This document shows, piece after piece, positions 52,465 to 61,159 of a stretch of 64,000 bases of DNA. The translations under genes and the position numbers were made by a program. The notes under the pieces are model-generated. The model was given only the letters and a program-made list of their open reading frames with translations. It searched no databases and was not told the origin of the DNA. Source of the stretch: Arthrobacter sp. CDRTa11 (GTDB lineage: Bacteria > Actinomycetota > Actinomycetes > Actinomycetales > Micrococcaceae); the NCBI RefSeq assembly GCF_026427775.1, contig NZ_CP044532.1, positions 682,001 through 746,000 on the forward strand. Reading direction: 5' to 3'. Each line of letters opens with the position of its first letter. Within the stretch, counting starts at the first letter, position 1.

Positions 52465-53754
52465 ATGTCACAGCACAGTCGCTATTCGGGCCTGAAGGCC
52501 GGCGCCCTCGCCGTCCCCACCATTGCAGCCCTCGTCCTCACCGGCTGCTCGGCCCCCACCGGCAGCACCTCCTCCGGAGGCTCGCAGGAATTTTCCCTGT
52601 CATTTGCCACTTCCAACACCATCGAGAGCCCCTTCCAGGTCCTGGGTGAGAAGTACATGGAAGCGAACCCGAACGTAAAAATCACGTTCAACCCCCAGCC
52701 CAACGACTCCTACGACCAGACCCTGCGGACCCAGCTCCAGGCCGGCAACGCCTCTGACGTCGTAGTGACCTCGCCCGGTTCGGGCACCGGACGCAGCATC
52801 CTGCCGCTCGTTCAGGCAGGCTTTTTGGAGCCGCTGGACGATGCCGCCAAGGAACTGCTTCCTGAAGGCAGCGAAGCCCTCTTTGGAACTGACGGCAAAG
52901 TCTACGGCCAGGCCCCCGAGATCACTGTGGTTGGCCTGGTAGCCAACGAGACTGCCGCAAAAGCGGCCGGCATATCAGAGTTCCCGGCAGACTTCTCCGC
53001 CCTTGAGGAGCAGTGCAAGAAGCTTGCATCCTCCGGCAAGTCGTTCATCGCGCTGGCCGGGTCCGCTGCTCCCAACACAGGTTTGATGGCGATGTCCCTC
53101 GCAGCCTCGCGGGTATATGCCGAGGACCCGAAGTGGAATGAAAAGCGGGCTGCCAAGGAAACCACCTTCGCTGACTCCGACGGCTGGAAGTCATCGCTCG
53201 AGGCGGTGGTCACACTGAACGAGGCCGGCTGCTTCCAGAAAGGCGCCGCAGGTGCCGGCTTTGACGCCATCACCAAGGGCCTCGCCAGTGGAACGTCGGT
53301 TGCCGGCTTTATCCCGGGTCCCAGCTGGAAGCAGCTGAAGTCCGCCGCTGCAGACTCCGAGTTCAATGTCCGCGCACTCCCGGCCGAAGGCTCGGGCCAA
53401 AGCTTCGTCTACGCCAGCGCCAACTACGCGTTCTCCATCAACGCCGCGTCCAAGAACAAGGATGCTGCCAAGGCGTTCCTGGACTGGGCCGCTGAGCCTG
53501 AGCAGACCAAGGCCTTCGCGGAAATCGATGGCGCACTGCCGGTCACCGGCCTGGACAGCTACGACTTCGACGCAGGTGCGTACAAGAACGTCGGCGGGCT
53601 CATCAAGGACGGAAAGTACGGTCCTCTGCCGAACAGCCAGTGGCCCAACTCCGCCGTGTATGACGCACTCGCCACCGGCGTCCAGGGCCTTATCACCGGC
53701 CAGAAAAACCCTGACCAGGTCCTGCAGGCCATGGACGCAGCCTGGGGCCAGTGA
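52465..53754 (+). CDS. ABC transporter substrate-binding lipoprotein, C-glycoside cluster
   Basis: A 429-residue family 1 solute-binding protein. The lipoprotein signal ends in ALVLTGC (Cys28), followed by a Ser/Gly linker. The fold shows LSFATSNTIESPFQVLGEKY, YDQTLRTQLQAGNASDVVVT and a C-terminal FLDWAAEPEQTKAFAEIDGA. GAAAGG lies ten bases before the ATG. Two permease genes follow. The ligand is presumably a glycoside or released sugar; no ATPase gene accompanies it. Confidence 0.9.
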   Translation: MSQHSRYSGLKAGALAVPTIAALVLTGCSAPTGSTSSGGSQEFSLSFATSNTIESPFQVLGEKYMEANPNVKITFNPQPNDSYDQTLRTQLQAGNASDVVVTSPGSGTGRSILPLVQAGFLEPLDDAAKELLPEGSEALFGTDGKVYGQAPEITVVGLVANETAAKAAGISEFPADFSALEEQCKKLASSGKSFIALAGSAAPNTGLMAMSLAASRVYAEDPKWNEKRAAKETTFADSDGWKSSLEAVVTLNEAGCFQKGAAGAGFDAITKGLASGTSVAGFIPGPSWKQLKSAAADSEFNVRALPAEGSGQSFVYASANYAFSINAASKNKDAAKAFLDWAAEPEQTKAFAEIDGALPVTGLDSYDFDAGAYKNVGGLIKDGKYGPLPNSQWPNSAVYDALATGVQGLITGQKNPDQVLQAMDAAWGQ

Positions 53755-53807
53755 CCGTTTCACATCACCCAGGTTCCGACGACTCAAAGGGACAAACAAG
53801 GATTACC

Positions 53808-54767
53808 ATGACTGCGACGATGCAACCCAAAAGCGAAGCAGCTGAAGTGCCCCGGCGAGGCAGGCGCACTCCGGGGGCGGGCCAAGAGACCCGCCCCCGG
53901 GGCAGGGGCCTGCAGTTTGGACACTGGTGGTGGGCACTGCCCGGGATCACCCTTGTCATTGCCATCCACTACGTGGCAACGGGTATTGGCGGCTTCTTCG
54001 CCTTCACTAACTGGACCGGCATCGGGGCGTTCGAAGTCACAGGCTGGCAGAACTTCGAAGCCATCTTCAAGGACCCCACCAAGCTCGGTGCCCTCTCCAA
54101 CACGCTCTTCCTCGCCTTCGGATCCGTCTTTCTCGGCAACGTTGCCGGGCTGATCATCGCCCTCGGACTGAACCGGGTCCTGAAGACGCGCTACATCCTC
54201 CGGACCCTCTTCTTTATGCCCGTGGTGCTCAGCCCCCTGGCCACGGCCTACATCTGGAAGTACATTTTCGACTTTGACGGCCCCATCAACGCCTTCCTCA
54301 TGTCGATCGGCGCCGAGGACCTCGCAAAGCCCTGGCTCGCAGACCCGCAGTGGGCGATCTGGACAGTGCTCGTGGTACTGGTCTGGGGCTCTACCGGCTT
54401 TGCCATGGTGATCTTTATGGCCGGGCTTGCCGGCGTCCCGGTGGAAGTCGAGGAGGCCGCCGCGATCGACGGCGCCAACCTGTGGCAGCGCTTCCGGAAC
54501 GTCACGCTGCCGGCCATTCGCCCCGCCGTCGCTATTGCCACCACCCTCGGGATCGTCCAGGGCCTGCGGGTCTTCGACCCCATCATGGCCCTGACCGGTG
54601 GCGGACCCGCCGGGGCAACCGAGACGCTGGCCACCCAGGTCTACAAGCAGGCATTCGCGCTCGGCAACTTTGGCGGCGGCGCCGCCTTGGCCCTGGTGCT
54701 CGCCGTCATCATCCTGTTCTTCGCCGTAATCCAGCAGCGGCTGACGCGATCGAACCCTGAGGACTAA
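53808..54767 (+). CDS. ABC transporter permease (MalF/UgpA type), C-glycoside cluster
   Basis: A 319-residue membrane subunit from ATG 53808 (AAGGA upstream); an earlier in-frame start near 53751 would overlap the binding-protein stop and lacks support. A basic, Arg/Gly-rich N-terminus of 35 residues precedes six spans. The EAA loop is [41 protein letters not shown] near the end is typical for the family. The partner permease gene begins two bases after the stop. Confidence 0.92.
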   Translation: MTATMQPKSEAAEVPRRGRRTPGAGQETRPRGRGLQFGHWWWALPGITLVIAIHYVATGIGGFFAFTNWTGIGAFEVTGWQNFEAIFKDPTKLGALSNTLFLAFGSVFLGNVAGLIIALGLNRVLKTRYILRTLFFMPVVLSPLATAYIWKYIFDFDGPINAFLMSIGAEDLAKPWLADPQWAIWTVLVVLVWGSTGFAMVIFMAGLAGVPVEVEEAAAIDGANLWQRFRNVTLPAIRPAVAIATTLGIVQGLRVFDPIMALTGGGPAGATETLATQVYKQAFALGNFGGGAALALVLAVIILFFAVIQQRLTRSNPED

Positions 54768-54769
54768 CC

Positions 54770-55606
54770 ATGTTCCGTTACACCAAACTCACCCTGCTCC
54801 GCGAAGTTGGCCTCTGGGCGCTGGCGCTGATCTTCCTCGCCCCGTTCTACTTCCTGGTGACCACCGCCCTGAAGCCGGACAGTGAGATGTACACAACGTC
54901 ACCCTTGGCCGTGCCGAAAAGCCCGGACTTCAGTAACTTCGTCGATGTCCTGACGGCCACCGGCAACTCCAACGTCGTTATGGGACTCGTGAACAGTGTC
55001 ATCATCACTACGGGCAGCATCATCGGCCTGATCGCACTGGGCTCGATCACCGGCTACGTGATCTCACGCAGCACGCGCCGCTGGAGCAAGGGTGCATATT
55101 ACCTGTTCCTGATCGCCATCATCCTCCCGGGCCAGCTCGGCGCAGTACCCCTGTACATGGGTGCACGCGCAATGGGCCTGACGGGCTCGGCGTGGGGCCT
55201 GATCGTCCTGTACACAGGGATGCTCCTGCCGCTGTCGATCTTCCTCTACGCCAACTTCTTCCGCGGGCTTGGAACCGACTATGAGGAAGCAGCCACCATC
55301 GACGGTGCCAGCAAGACCCAGATCTTCTCCAAGGTGGTGCTGCCCATGATGGCCCCCGCTACGGGAACGGTCACCATTTTCGCCGGGCTCATCGTGTGGA
55401 ACGACTTCTTCACCTCGCTGATCTTCCTCGGCGGCTCCGCCAACCAGACACTGCCGGTGGCCATGTACTACTACATCGGCTCCCTGGTCTCGCAGTGGAA
55501 CTCGATCTTCGCCATCGTGATCGTGTCCATGATTCCCATCCTGGCGCTGTTCCTGTTTGCGCAGAAGCGCTTCATCCAGGGCTTCTCCGGCGGCCTGAAA
55601 GGCTGA
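54770..55606 (+). CDS. ABC transporter permease (MalG type), C-glycoside cluster
   Basis: A 278-residue membrane subunit with six spans. The first is VGLWALALIFLAPFYFLVTT. The EAA loop reads EEAATIDGASKTQIFSKVVLP (family core EAATIDGA), and the C-terminus is QKRFIQGFSGGLKG. It completes a binding protein plus two permease set. The ATP-binding subunit would be a shared MsiK-like protein elsewhere. Confidence 0.93.
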   Translation: MFRYTKLTLLREVGLWALALIFLAPFYFLVTTALKPDSEMYTTSPLAVPKSPDFSNFVDVLTATGNSNVVMGLVNSVIITTGSIIGLIALGSITGYVISRSTRRWSKGAYYLFLIAIILPGQLGAVPLYMGARAMGLTGSAWGLIVLYTGMLLPLSIFLYANFFRGLGTDYEEAATIDGASKTQIFSKVVLPMMAPATGTVTIFAGLIVWNDFFTSLIFLGGSANQTLPVAMYYYIGSLVSQWNSIFAIVIVSMIPILALFLFAQKRFIQGFSGGLKG

Positions 55607-55652
55607 CCACTCGTTTGACCACCGCGCAGCGATCAACGCTTCGCGGCGATGT

Positions 55653-55688
55653 TCCACACCCAAAAACGGGTCCACACCCAAATACGGG
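55653..55688 (+). repeat. 18-bp tandem repeat between permease and isomerase genes
   Basis: TCCACACCCAAAAACGGG is followed directly by TCCACACCCAAATACGGG (17 of 18 bases equal). Each unit can form a small CCC/GGG hairpin. The pair lies in the 134-bp leader of the isomerase gene. Confidence 0.6.
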
Positions 55689-55740
55689 TGCATCGCCTGC
55701 CCAAGTTTTAGCTGAACACCTCACCTTCCAGGAGACACCC

Positions 55741-56517
55741 ATGTACCAACTTGCACCCAACATCGACCTTTTGTTCGCAGAAGCCGGCGGCAGCGCCGCA
55801 GACCGTGTCCGTGCTGCTGCCGCTGCCGGATTCGACGCGGTGGAAATGTGGGGCCCCACGGGGAAGGACATTTCCGCGCTCAAGGGCGCCCTCGAGGAGA
55901 CGGGTGTGCAGCTCACCGTCCAGTTGGCGGAGCCGCGGATGCAGTTCATGATCCCGCCCAAGGACCACGCGCCGTTCTATACAGGACTTGATGCCGGCGT
56001 CGAGGTGGCGCAGCAGCTGGGTTGCCCGCGGATCGTGGTGGGCAGCGGCACCGGCTTCGGCGGCCGTAAGCGGCAGGACCAGCTGGATGAACTGATTGAG
56101 ATCTTCACCAAAGGCACAGCCCACATTGAAGGTTCCGGCATCACCCTGGTCCTCGAACCGGTGAACACCAGGGTGGACCACCCCGGTGCCCTGCTGGACC
56201 GCACCTCCGAAGCCGTCTACATCGCCAGGGGCGTCAACTCACCGAACTTCGGCGTCCTCTACGACCTCTACCACTCCACCGTCGAAGGCGAGGACGTCGT
56301 CGCTGAACTGGCCAATGCCGGTGACCTCATCAAGTACGTACAGATTGCCGACGCCCCAGGACGCGGCGAACCCGGCTCGGGTTCCATCGACTGGCCTGCC
56401 CGGCTCGGTGACCTGCGGAACAGCGGCTACACAGGCCCCATCGGGCTTGAGTACTACCCGACCATTGACTCGGCAAAGTCCGTCCGCCGCATCCAGGAAC
56501 TGGTGGCCGGGCGGTGA
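55741..56517 (+). CDS. TIM-barrel sugar isomerase (hydroxypyruvate-isomerase-like)
   Basis: A 258-residue xylose-isomerase-like barrel from ATG 55741 (CAGGAGACA upstream). It resembles hydroxypyruvate isomerase/Hyi proteins: LAPNIDLLFAEAGGSAADRV, AGFDAVEMWGP, ITLVLEPVNTRVDHPGALLD (metal Glu), FGVLYDLYHSTVEGEDVV (Asp), YVQIADAPGRGEPGSGSIDW and IGLEYYP (Glu). The ligand position after Asp is VQIAD, Gln instead of His, as is usual in Hyi. It ends by overlapping the GMC oxidase gene. A role in rearranging the released keto-sugar is inferred. Confidence 0.87.
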   Translation: MYQLAPNIDLLFAEAGGSAADRVRAAAAAGFDAVEMWGPTGKDISALKGALEETGVQLTVQLAEPRMQFMIPPKDHAPFYTGLDAGVEVAQQLGCPRIVVGSGTGFGGRKRQDQLDELIEIFTKGTAHIEGSGITLVLEPVNTRVDHPGALLDRTSEAVYIARGVNSPNFGVLYDLYHSTVEGEDVVAELANAGDLIKYVQIADAPGRGEPGSGSIDWPARLGDLRNSGYTGPIGLEYYPTIDSAKSVRRIQELVAGR

Positions 56518-58073
56518 GCGGTCACCGGTACCCGGCGGCAGTCGACGTCGCCATCGTTGGCAGCGGCCCCACGGCATCGGCGTACGCGCGGATCCTGAGC
56601 GAGGAAGCGCCCGGGGCCACTATCGCCATGTTTGAAGTCGGCCCCACGGTGAGCAATCCGCCCGGGGCGCACGTCAAGAACATCGAGGATCCTGAATCCC
56701 GCAGCGTCGCGCAGCGCGCTTCGGAAGGCCCCGGCGCCGGTGCCGAAACGGTGAGCTCACCCGGCGCCGTCAAAAGCGGGGAGCGCCGGGCCAGGGCCGG
56801 AACCTATTTGCTGCAGGATGGTTACGCCTTCCCGGGCGAGGACGGCATGCCCGTCGCGGCCATGTCCAGCAATGTGGGCGGCATGGCGGCACACTGGACC
56901 GCCGCCTGCCCACACCCGGGTGGAAAGGAGCGCATTCCGTTCCTGCCGGACCTGGAAGATCTCCTTTACGACGCCGACCGCCTCCTGGGTGTGACCACCC
57001 ATGCCTTCGACGGCGCACCTTTCTCGGACCTCGTCATCAGGCGCCTCGCAGCGGTGGTGGACCAAGGCCGGAAGGCGGCGTACCGGGTCCAGCCGATGCC
57101 GCTTGCTGTGCACCGGCGGGAGGACGGCGGCCTCGTGTGGTCAGGCTCTGACGTCGTGATGGGTAACGTCACCCGGGAGAACCCGCAGTTCGAACTTTTT
57201 GATGAGTCGCTGGTGACCCGTGTGCTCGTGGAGGACGGCGCTGCTTCCGGCGTCGAAGTCCAGGACCGCCGCAGCGGCGAAACCCATCGGGTGGCTGCCC
57301 GTTATGTTGTGGTGGGTGGGGATGCGCTGCGCACGCCGCAGCTGCTGTGGGCTTCCGGGATCAGGCCCGACGCCCTGGGCCGCTACCTCAACGACCAGGC
57401 GCAGGTGGTGTTCGCGAGCAGGCTGCGCGATGTCACGGCTCCGCCGGCCCCGGCAGCCGCCAATGGTGCGCTCAGCGAGCAGAGCGGGGTTGCCTGGGTT
57501 CCCTACACTGACGAAGCTCCTTTCCACGGCCAGATCATGCAGCTGGACGCCTCTCCTGTTCCGCTGGCCGAGGATGACCCCGTTGTGCCGGGATCGATCG
57601 TGGGGCTTGGCCTGTTCTGCGCCAAGGACCTGCAGCGCGAGGACCGGGTGGCATTCGACGACGACGCACACGACTCCTACGGAATGCCCGCCATGCGCAT
57701 CCACTACCGCCTCACCGGGCGGGACCACGAGGTACTGGACCGCGCCAGGCAGGAGATTGTCCGTCTGGGCAGGGCAGTCGGCGAACCACTCGACGAGCGT
57801 CCGTTTGTCATGCCGCCCGGAGCGTCGCTGCACTACCAGGGCACAACACGCATGGGCGAGACGGACGACGGCGAGAGCGTCTGTTCTCCCGACAGCCAGG
57901 TCTGGCAGGTTCCCGGCCTCTTCGTGGCCGGCAACGGCGTCATTCCCACCGCGACGGCGTGCAATCCCACGCTGACGGCCGTTGCCCTCGCCGTGTGTGG
58001 GGCGCGGAAAATCTCGGAACAACTCAACAGCGCTTTACTTATGTCTGAATCAGACAATAGAATGACTAAATAA
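56514..58073 (+). CDS. FAD-dependent glycoside 3-oxidase, GMC family (CarA-like)
   Basis: Predicted to oxidise the C3 hydroxyl of the sugar of C-glycosides (and perhaps free sugars), giving the 3-keto form required for C-C cleavage. Known relatives are CarA proteins and the glycoside 3-oxidase described from Pseudarthrobacter siccitolerans. The 519-residue protein starts at GTG 56514, overlapping the previous stop. It has the FAD motif VAIVGSGPTASAYARILSEE, SSNVGGMAAHWTAACP, and the GMC active-site pair His440 in GASLHYQGTTRMG and Asn484 in TATACNPTLTAVALAV. Its last codons contain the promoter of the next operon. Confidence 0.88.
   Translation: MSGHRYPAAVDVAIVGSGPTASAYARILSEEAPGATIAMFEVGPTVSNPPGAHVKNIEDPESRSVAQRASEGPGAGAETVSSPGAVKSGERRARAGTYLLQDGYAFPGEDGMPVAAMSSNVGGMAAHWTAACPHPGGKERIPFLPDLEDLLYDADRLLGVTTHAFDGAPFSDLVIRRLAAVVDQGRKAAYRVQPMPLAVHRREDGGLVWSGSDVVMGNVTRENPQFELFDESLVTRVLVEDGAASGVEVQDRRSGETHRVAARYVVVGGDALRTPQLLWASGIRPDALGRYLNDQAQVVFASRLRDVTAPPAPAAANGALSEQSGVAWVPYTDEAPFHGQIMQLDASPVPLAEDDPVVPGSIVGLGLFCAKDLQREDRVAFDDDAHDSYGMPAMRIHYRLTGRDHEVLDRARQEIVRLGRAVGEPLDERPFVMPPGASLHYQGTTRMGETDDGESVCSPDSQVWQVPGLFVAGNGVIPTATACNPTLTAVALAVCGARKISEQLNSALLMSESDNRMTK
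58034..58063 (+). promoter_or_regulatory. Promoter and operator of the carC/carB operon, inside the oxidase 3' end
   Basis: TTTACT (58034-58039) and TAGAAT (58058-58063) fit -35 and -10 elements at an 18-bp spacing. Between them lies TGTCTG-AAT-CAGACA (58042-58056), a perfect 6-bp dyad, with TTATGTCTG at 58039-58047. A protein bound there would block RNA polymerase. Confidence 0.55.
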
Positions 58074-58173
58074 AGAAGAAGTGGCGCGCAAAGCCCCTTT
58101 CGTTCAATCCCAGGCATTTCATTCACAGGCACGTCCTTCACAGGCAAGGCACGCCGCAGACAAGGAGGTCTCG

Positions 58174-58569
58174 ATGATCGCCGACCGCATTATCGAGCAA
58201 GGAACACTCACCACGGAGGGCGGCCGAACCGCCGTCGAAGTCCGCATCCCCTGGTACCGGGCCCTTCCGGGCTCGTGCATCGCCGGCGCAGCACTGACAG
58301 TTGACGGTGTTGCCGCTCCCGAGGACACCCTGCGCTGGACCATGAACAACCGGACGTTCCGGTTTGAAGAACTCGTGGACGAGACCGGTGAGTGGTGGTT
58401 CCCGCTGGACTCGGCAGTCCTTTCCGGCGACGTTCCCGTCCAGGATGACCAGGCAGAGCACGAGGTCCGCGTGGACCTGAAGCTCTATATTCCGTACATC
58501 ATCACCGACCACGGCGTGCTGCACATCGAAGAGCACGACACCAAGACCATGAAGGTGGCACAGCGATGA
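58174..58569 (+). CDS. C-glycoside deglycosidase small subunit, CarC-type (DUF6379)
   Basis: The beta subunit of a C-C bond-cleaving deglycosidase. The 131-residue protein starts at ATG 58174 with AAGGAGGT six bases upstream; a longer open frame upstream has no family character. Core features are VEVRIPWYRALPGSCIAGAA, RWTMNNRTFRFEELVDETGE and VDLKLYIPYIITDHGVLHIE, matching the N-terminal domain of the 48425 fusion and DUF6379. The stop overlaps the CarB-type gene by 4 bases (ATGA), as expected for an obligate complex. Confidence 0.88.
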   Translation: MIADRIIEQGTLTTEGGRTAVEVRIPWYRALPGSCIAGAALTVDGVAAPEDTLRWTMNNRTFRFEELVDETGEWWFPLDSAVLSGDVPVQDDQAEHEVRVDLKLYIPYIITDHGVLHIEEHDTKTMKVAQR

Positions 58570-59669
58570 CCAGCCTCGGCACGCCGATCCAGGGCGTCAC
58601 CCTTTACAGCTTCACCCGCGCCTTCCACGCCCGGCAGTATGACCTCGACGGCTTGATCCGCAAGGTAGCGGCCGAGGGCTTCGGCCCGGGGCTCGAGGTG
58701 ATTGGATTCTCCAGCCTCCGCGGCTTCCCTGACCGCGTCGACGACACCTTCGTGGGGAAGTTCCGCGACCTGGTGGCAGAGGTTGGCCTGGTCCCCACCT
58801 CCCTCGCAGTCAACGTTGACACCGGCATCCGCCGCGACCGGCTCATGAACCACGACGAGCTGGTCGAATACATGCGCAAGCAGATCGAAGTGGCCGCCCG
58901 GCTCGGATTCCCGATCGCCCGGGTACAGATCTCACTGACTCCCGACGCCATGGAAAGCCTGCTGCCCGTAGCCGAAAAGTACGGCGTCACCCTGGCACTG
59001 GAAGTCCACGCGGACCAGCACGGCGCGCACGAACGCGTCCTGGCCCTGCGTGACCGCTACGAAAAGCTCGACTCCCCACTGCTGGGGTTCACCGCCGACT
59101 GGGGCGCCACCGTCACCGGCTTTGCCCCCTCGCTGCTGGAGGCATACCGCCGTCGTGGCGCTTCGGAGGAACTGCTCCGCCAGGTGGTGGAGCTGTGGAA
59201 CGGTTTCTACGCCGAAGGGCCGCCGAACACGCAGAAGGTCCACGGTGAGCGCTTCGGTGCCTTCATAGGCCTGGCAGCACGCAACGGCCGGCCGGACCTT
59301 GGTATCGACTTCGGCATCAACGGAACGGGGCTGTTTGGTCCCGCGCCGCTGGACACCTGGCTGGAGATCATGCCGTGGGTCCGCCATGTTCACGGCAAGT
59401 TCTTCGGCATCGACGAAAACGGTGAAGAGCCCTCGGTGCCTGTACGTGACCTGGTCCGCCAACTCGTTGAAAACGGCTACTCCGGAGCGATCTCCAGCGA
59501 ATACGAAGGCTGGCATTGGAACAACTGGCAGGACCCGTTTGAGATCATCCGCGGGGAGCAGGCCATCCAGCGTTCTGCCGCCGCCGACGCCGGCTCCGCC
59601 ATGATCACCGATGCCGCCGAGGCCCGCCGCATCCTCAACAACCACCTCGCCCAGCCCGTCCGCGGCTGA
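58566..59669 (+). CDS. C-glycoside deglycosidase large subunit, CarB-type TIM barrel (copy 1)
   Basis: The catalytic alpha subunit, 367 residues. GVTLYSFTRAFHARQYDLDG begins the barrel. Predicted metal ligands are Glu146 (LALEVHADQHG), Asp178 (LLGFTADWGATVTGF), His276 (WVRHVHGKFFGID) and Glu312 (ISSEYEGWHWNNW), the E-D-H-E set of metal-dependent C-deglycosidases in the xylose-isomerase-like fold. Coupling by a 4-base overlap to the CarC-type gene supports a heteromer. The substrate range cannot be read; the published enzymes act on 3-keto-C-glucosides. Confidence 0.88.
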   Translation: MTSLGTPIQGVTLYSFTRAFHARQYDLDGLIRKVAAEGFGPGLEVIGFSSLRGFPDRVDDTFVGKFRDLVAEVGLVPTSLAVNVDTGIRRDRLMNHDELVEYMRKQIEVAARLGFPIARVQISLTPDAMESLLPVAEKYGVTLALEVHADQHGAHERVLALRDRYEKLDSPLLGFTADWGATVTGFAPSLLEAYRRRGASEELLRQVVELWNGFYAEGPPNTQKVHGERFGAFIGLAARNGRPDLGIDFGINGTGLFGPAPLDTWLEIMPWVRHVHGKFFGIDENGEEPSVPVRDLVRQLVENGYSGAISSEYEGWHWNNWQDPFEIIRGEQAIQRSAAADAGSAMITDAAEARRILNNHLAQPVRG

Positions 59670-59687
59670 AACGAAAAGGAACACGAC

Positions 59688-60752
59688 ATGTCAGAAGGCA
59701 TCGCAGGCTCGGGCATCGAGCTTGGCATTACCCTCTATTCACTCACCTCCGAGTTCGCCGCCGGAGTCTACACCCCGGAGACCCTGATCAAGGCCGTCGC
59801 CGACGAAGGCCTCGGCCCCGGCGTCGAGTTCAACATCGCCCAGATGCTGCGCACGTACCCGGACGTGGACGAGGACTTCGTCCGCCTGTGGCGGGACAGC
59901 ATGGACCGCTATGGCCTGACGCCCAGCGCCGTGGGCACCAACCTGGACATGGGCCGCCGCAAGGACCGGGACATGACCCCCGACGAGGAATACGACTTCT
60001 TCGCCAGGCAGCTGAAGACGGCGAACACGCTCGGCTTCAACAAGATCGTGATCCGGTCCGCCGGCAAGGAACTGCTCCGCCGGCTCCTGCCCCTTGCCGA
60101 AAAGTACGACCAGAAACTCGGCTACGAAATCCATGCCCCGCAGGGCCCGAACGATCCCAAGATCCTGCAGATCCGCGAAATGTACGAGGAACTGGGCAGC
60201 GACCGGCTGGGCTTCACGGCAGACTTCAGCTCCACGATGCACAGCCTGTCGCCCACGTTGTTCCGCACCCTGACCCAGATGGGACTGCCCGAGGAACACT
60301 TTGCCGTGATGCAGGACATCTGGCGCAAGCCCCTGCCCATGCAGGAGCGCAACCAGGAGTTCGAGGACTACCTGCGGGAGAACAACTTCGACCCCGCACG
60401 CCTGGGCCCGTTCACCCGGCTCGCTTTCAACATGCACGGCCTGGTCCCGCCGGAGGAATGGCTGGACATCATGCCCCAGATGTTCCACGTCCACGCAAAG
60501 TTCTACGACATCGACGAGAACGGCAACGAGCCCGCCATGGACATCCCGCGCATCGTGCGGCAGTTCGTCAAGGGCGGCTACACAGGATTCCTCTCCAGCG
60601 AATGGGAAGGCCATGCCTTCGCCGACCTGGGCGAGTCCGATCCCATCGACCTGGTCAAGAAGCAGCACTCCCTGATGCGGCGTGCCATCGAAGAGGCTGT
60701 TGAACCCGCAGCGAACGTTTCCCACCCGACCTTCGTCGAGTCAGCTCAGTAA
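59688..60752 (+). CDS. C-glycoside deglycosidase large subunit, CarB-type TIM barrel (copy 2)
   Basis: A second alpha subunit, 354 residues, 18 bases after copy 1 (AAAAGGAA ribosome site). The ligand set is complete: Glu147 (LGYEIHAPQGPND), Asp179 (GFTADFSSTMHSLSP), His269 (MFHVHAKFYDIDENG) and Glu305 (FLSSEWEGHAFADLG). It is much more alike to the barrel domain of the 49752 fusion than to copy 1; both share NLDMGRR-DRDMTPDEEY. Its partner subunit gene follows 8 bases downstream. Confidence 0.88.
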   Translation: MSEGIAGSGIELGITLYSLTSEFAAGVYTPETLIKAVADEGLGPGVEFNIAQMLRTYPDVDEDFVRLWRDSMDRYGLTPSAVGTNLDMGRRKDRDMTPDEEYDFFARQLKTANTLGFNKIVIRSAGKELLRRLLPLAEKYDQKLGYEIHAPQGPNDPKILQIREMYEELGSDRLGFTADFSSTMHSLSPTLFRTLTQMGLPEEHFAVMQDIWRKPLPMQERNQEFEDYLRENNFDPARLGPFTRLAFNMHGLVPPEEWLDIMPQMFHVHAKFYDIDENGNEPAMDIPRIVRQFVKGGYTGFLSSEWEGHAFADLGESDPIDLVKKQHSLMRRAIEEAVEPAANVSHPTFVESAQ

Positions 60753-60760
60753 GGAAAGCC

Positions 60761-61159
60761 ATGGCAACTCACAACTCCCTGTTCCAGGACACCGACGTCC
60801 GCAGGCACCCCGAGGGCATTGCCGTATCCGTGCAACTGCCCTGGTACCGCAGTCTCTGGCTCTCTGCTGTTGACGACGTCGCCGCCACCGTCAACGGCGT
60901 GGAGATCCCCAAGGAAGCCCTCCGCTTCGAGCTGCAGGGCACGTCCTATTCCGTTGCCGAACTTCCCGAGCAATGGGAAACCCTGTGGTTCGTCGCGGAC
61001 AAGCCCGACGTGATCATTCCACTGGACCGCGTCCCCGACGCCGGTGAGGAAATCGACGTCGAGGTCATCCTCACCCTCCGCCTGCTGTACATGCAGATCG
61101 CACCCATGCGCTATGTGGGCAACCGCGTCGCTGTTGAACGCAAAGTGGTGCTTGCATGA
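60761..61159 (+). CDS. C-glycoside deglycosidase small subunit, CarC-type (copy 2)
   Basis: A 132-residue beta subunit following CarB copy 2, with AAGGAAAG before the ATG. It shows VSVQLPWYRSLWLSAVDDVA, LQGTSYSVAELPEQWETLWF and LTLRLLYMQIAPMRYVGNRV, nearly the same as the N-terminal domain of the 49752 fusion. It ends in a 4-base overlap with the Gfo/Idh/MocA gene. Gene order here is large then small subunit, the reverse of pair 1 and of the fusions' domain order. Confidence 0.88.
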   Translation: MATHNSLFQDTDVRRHPEGIAVSVQLPWYRSLWLSAVDDVAATVNGVEIPKEALRFELQGTSYSVAELPEQWETLWFVADKPDVIIPLDRVPDAGEEIDVEVILTLRLLYMQIAPMRYVGNRVAVERKVVLA

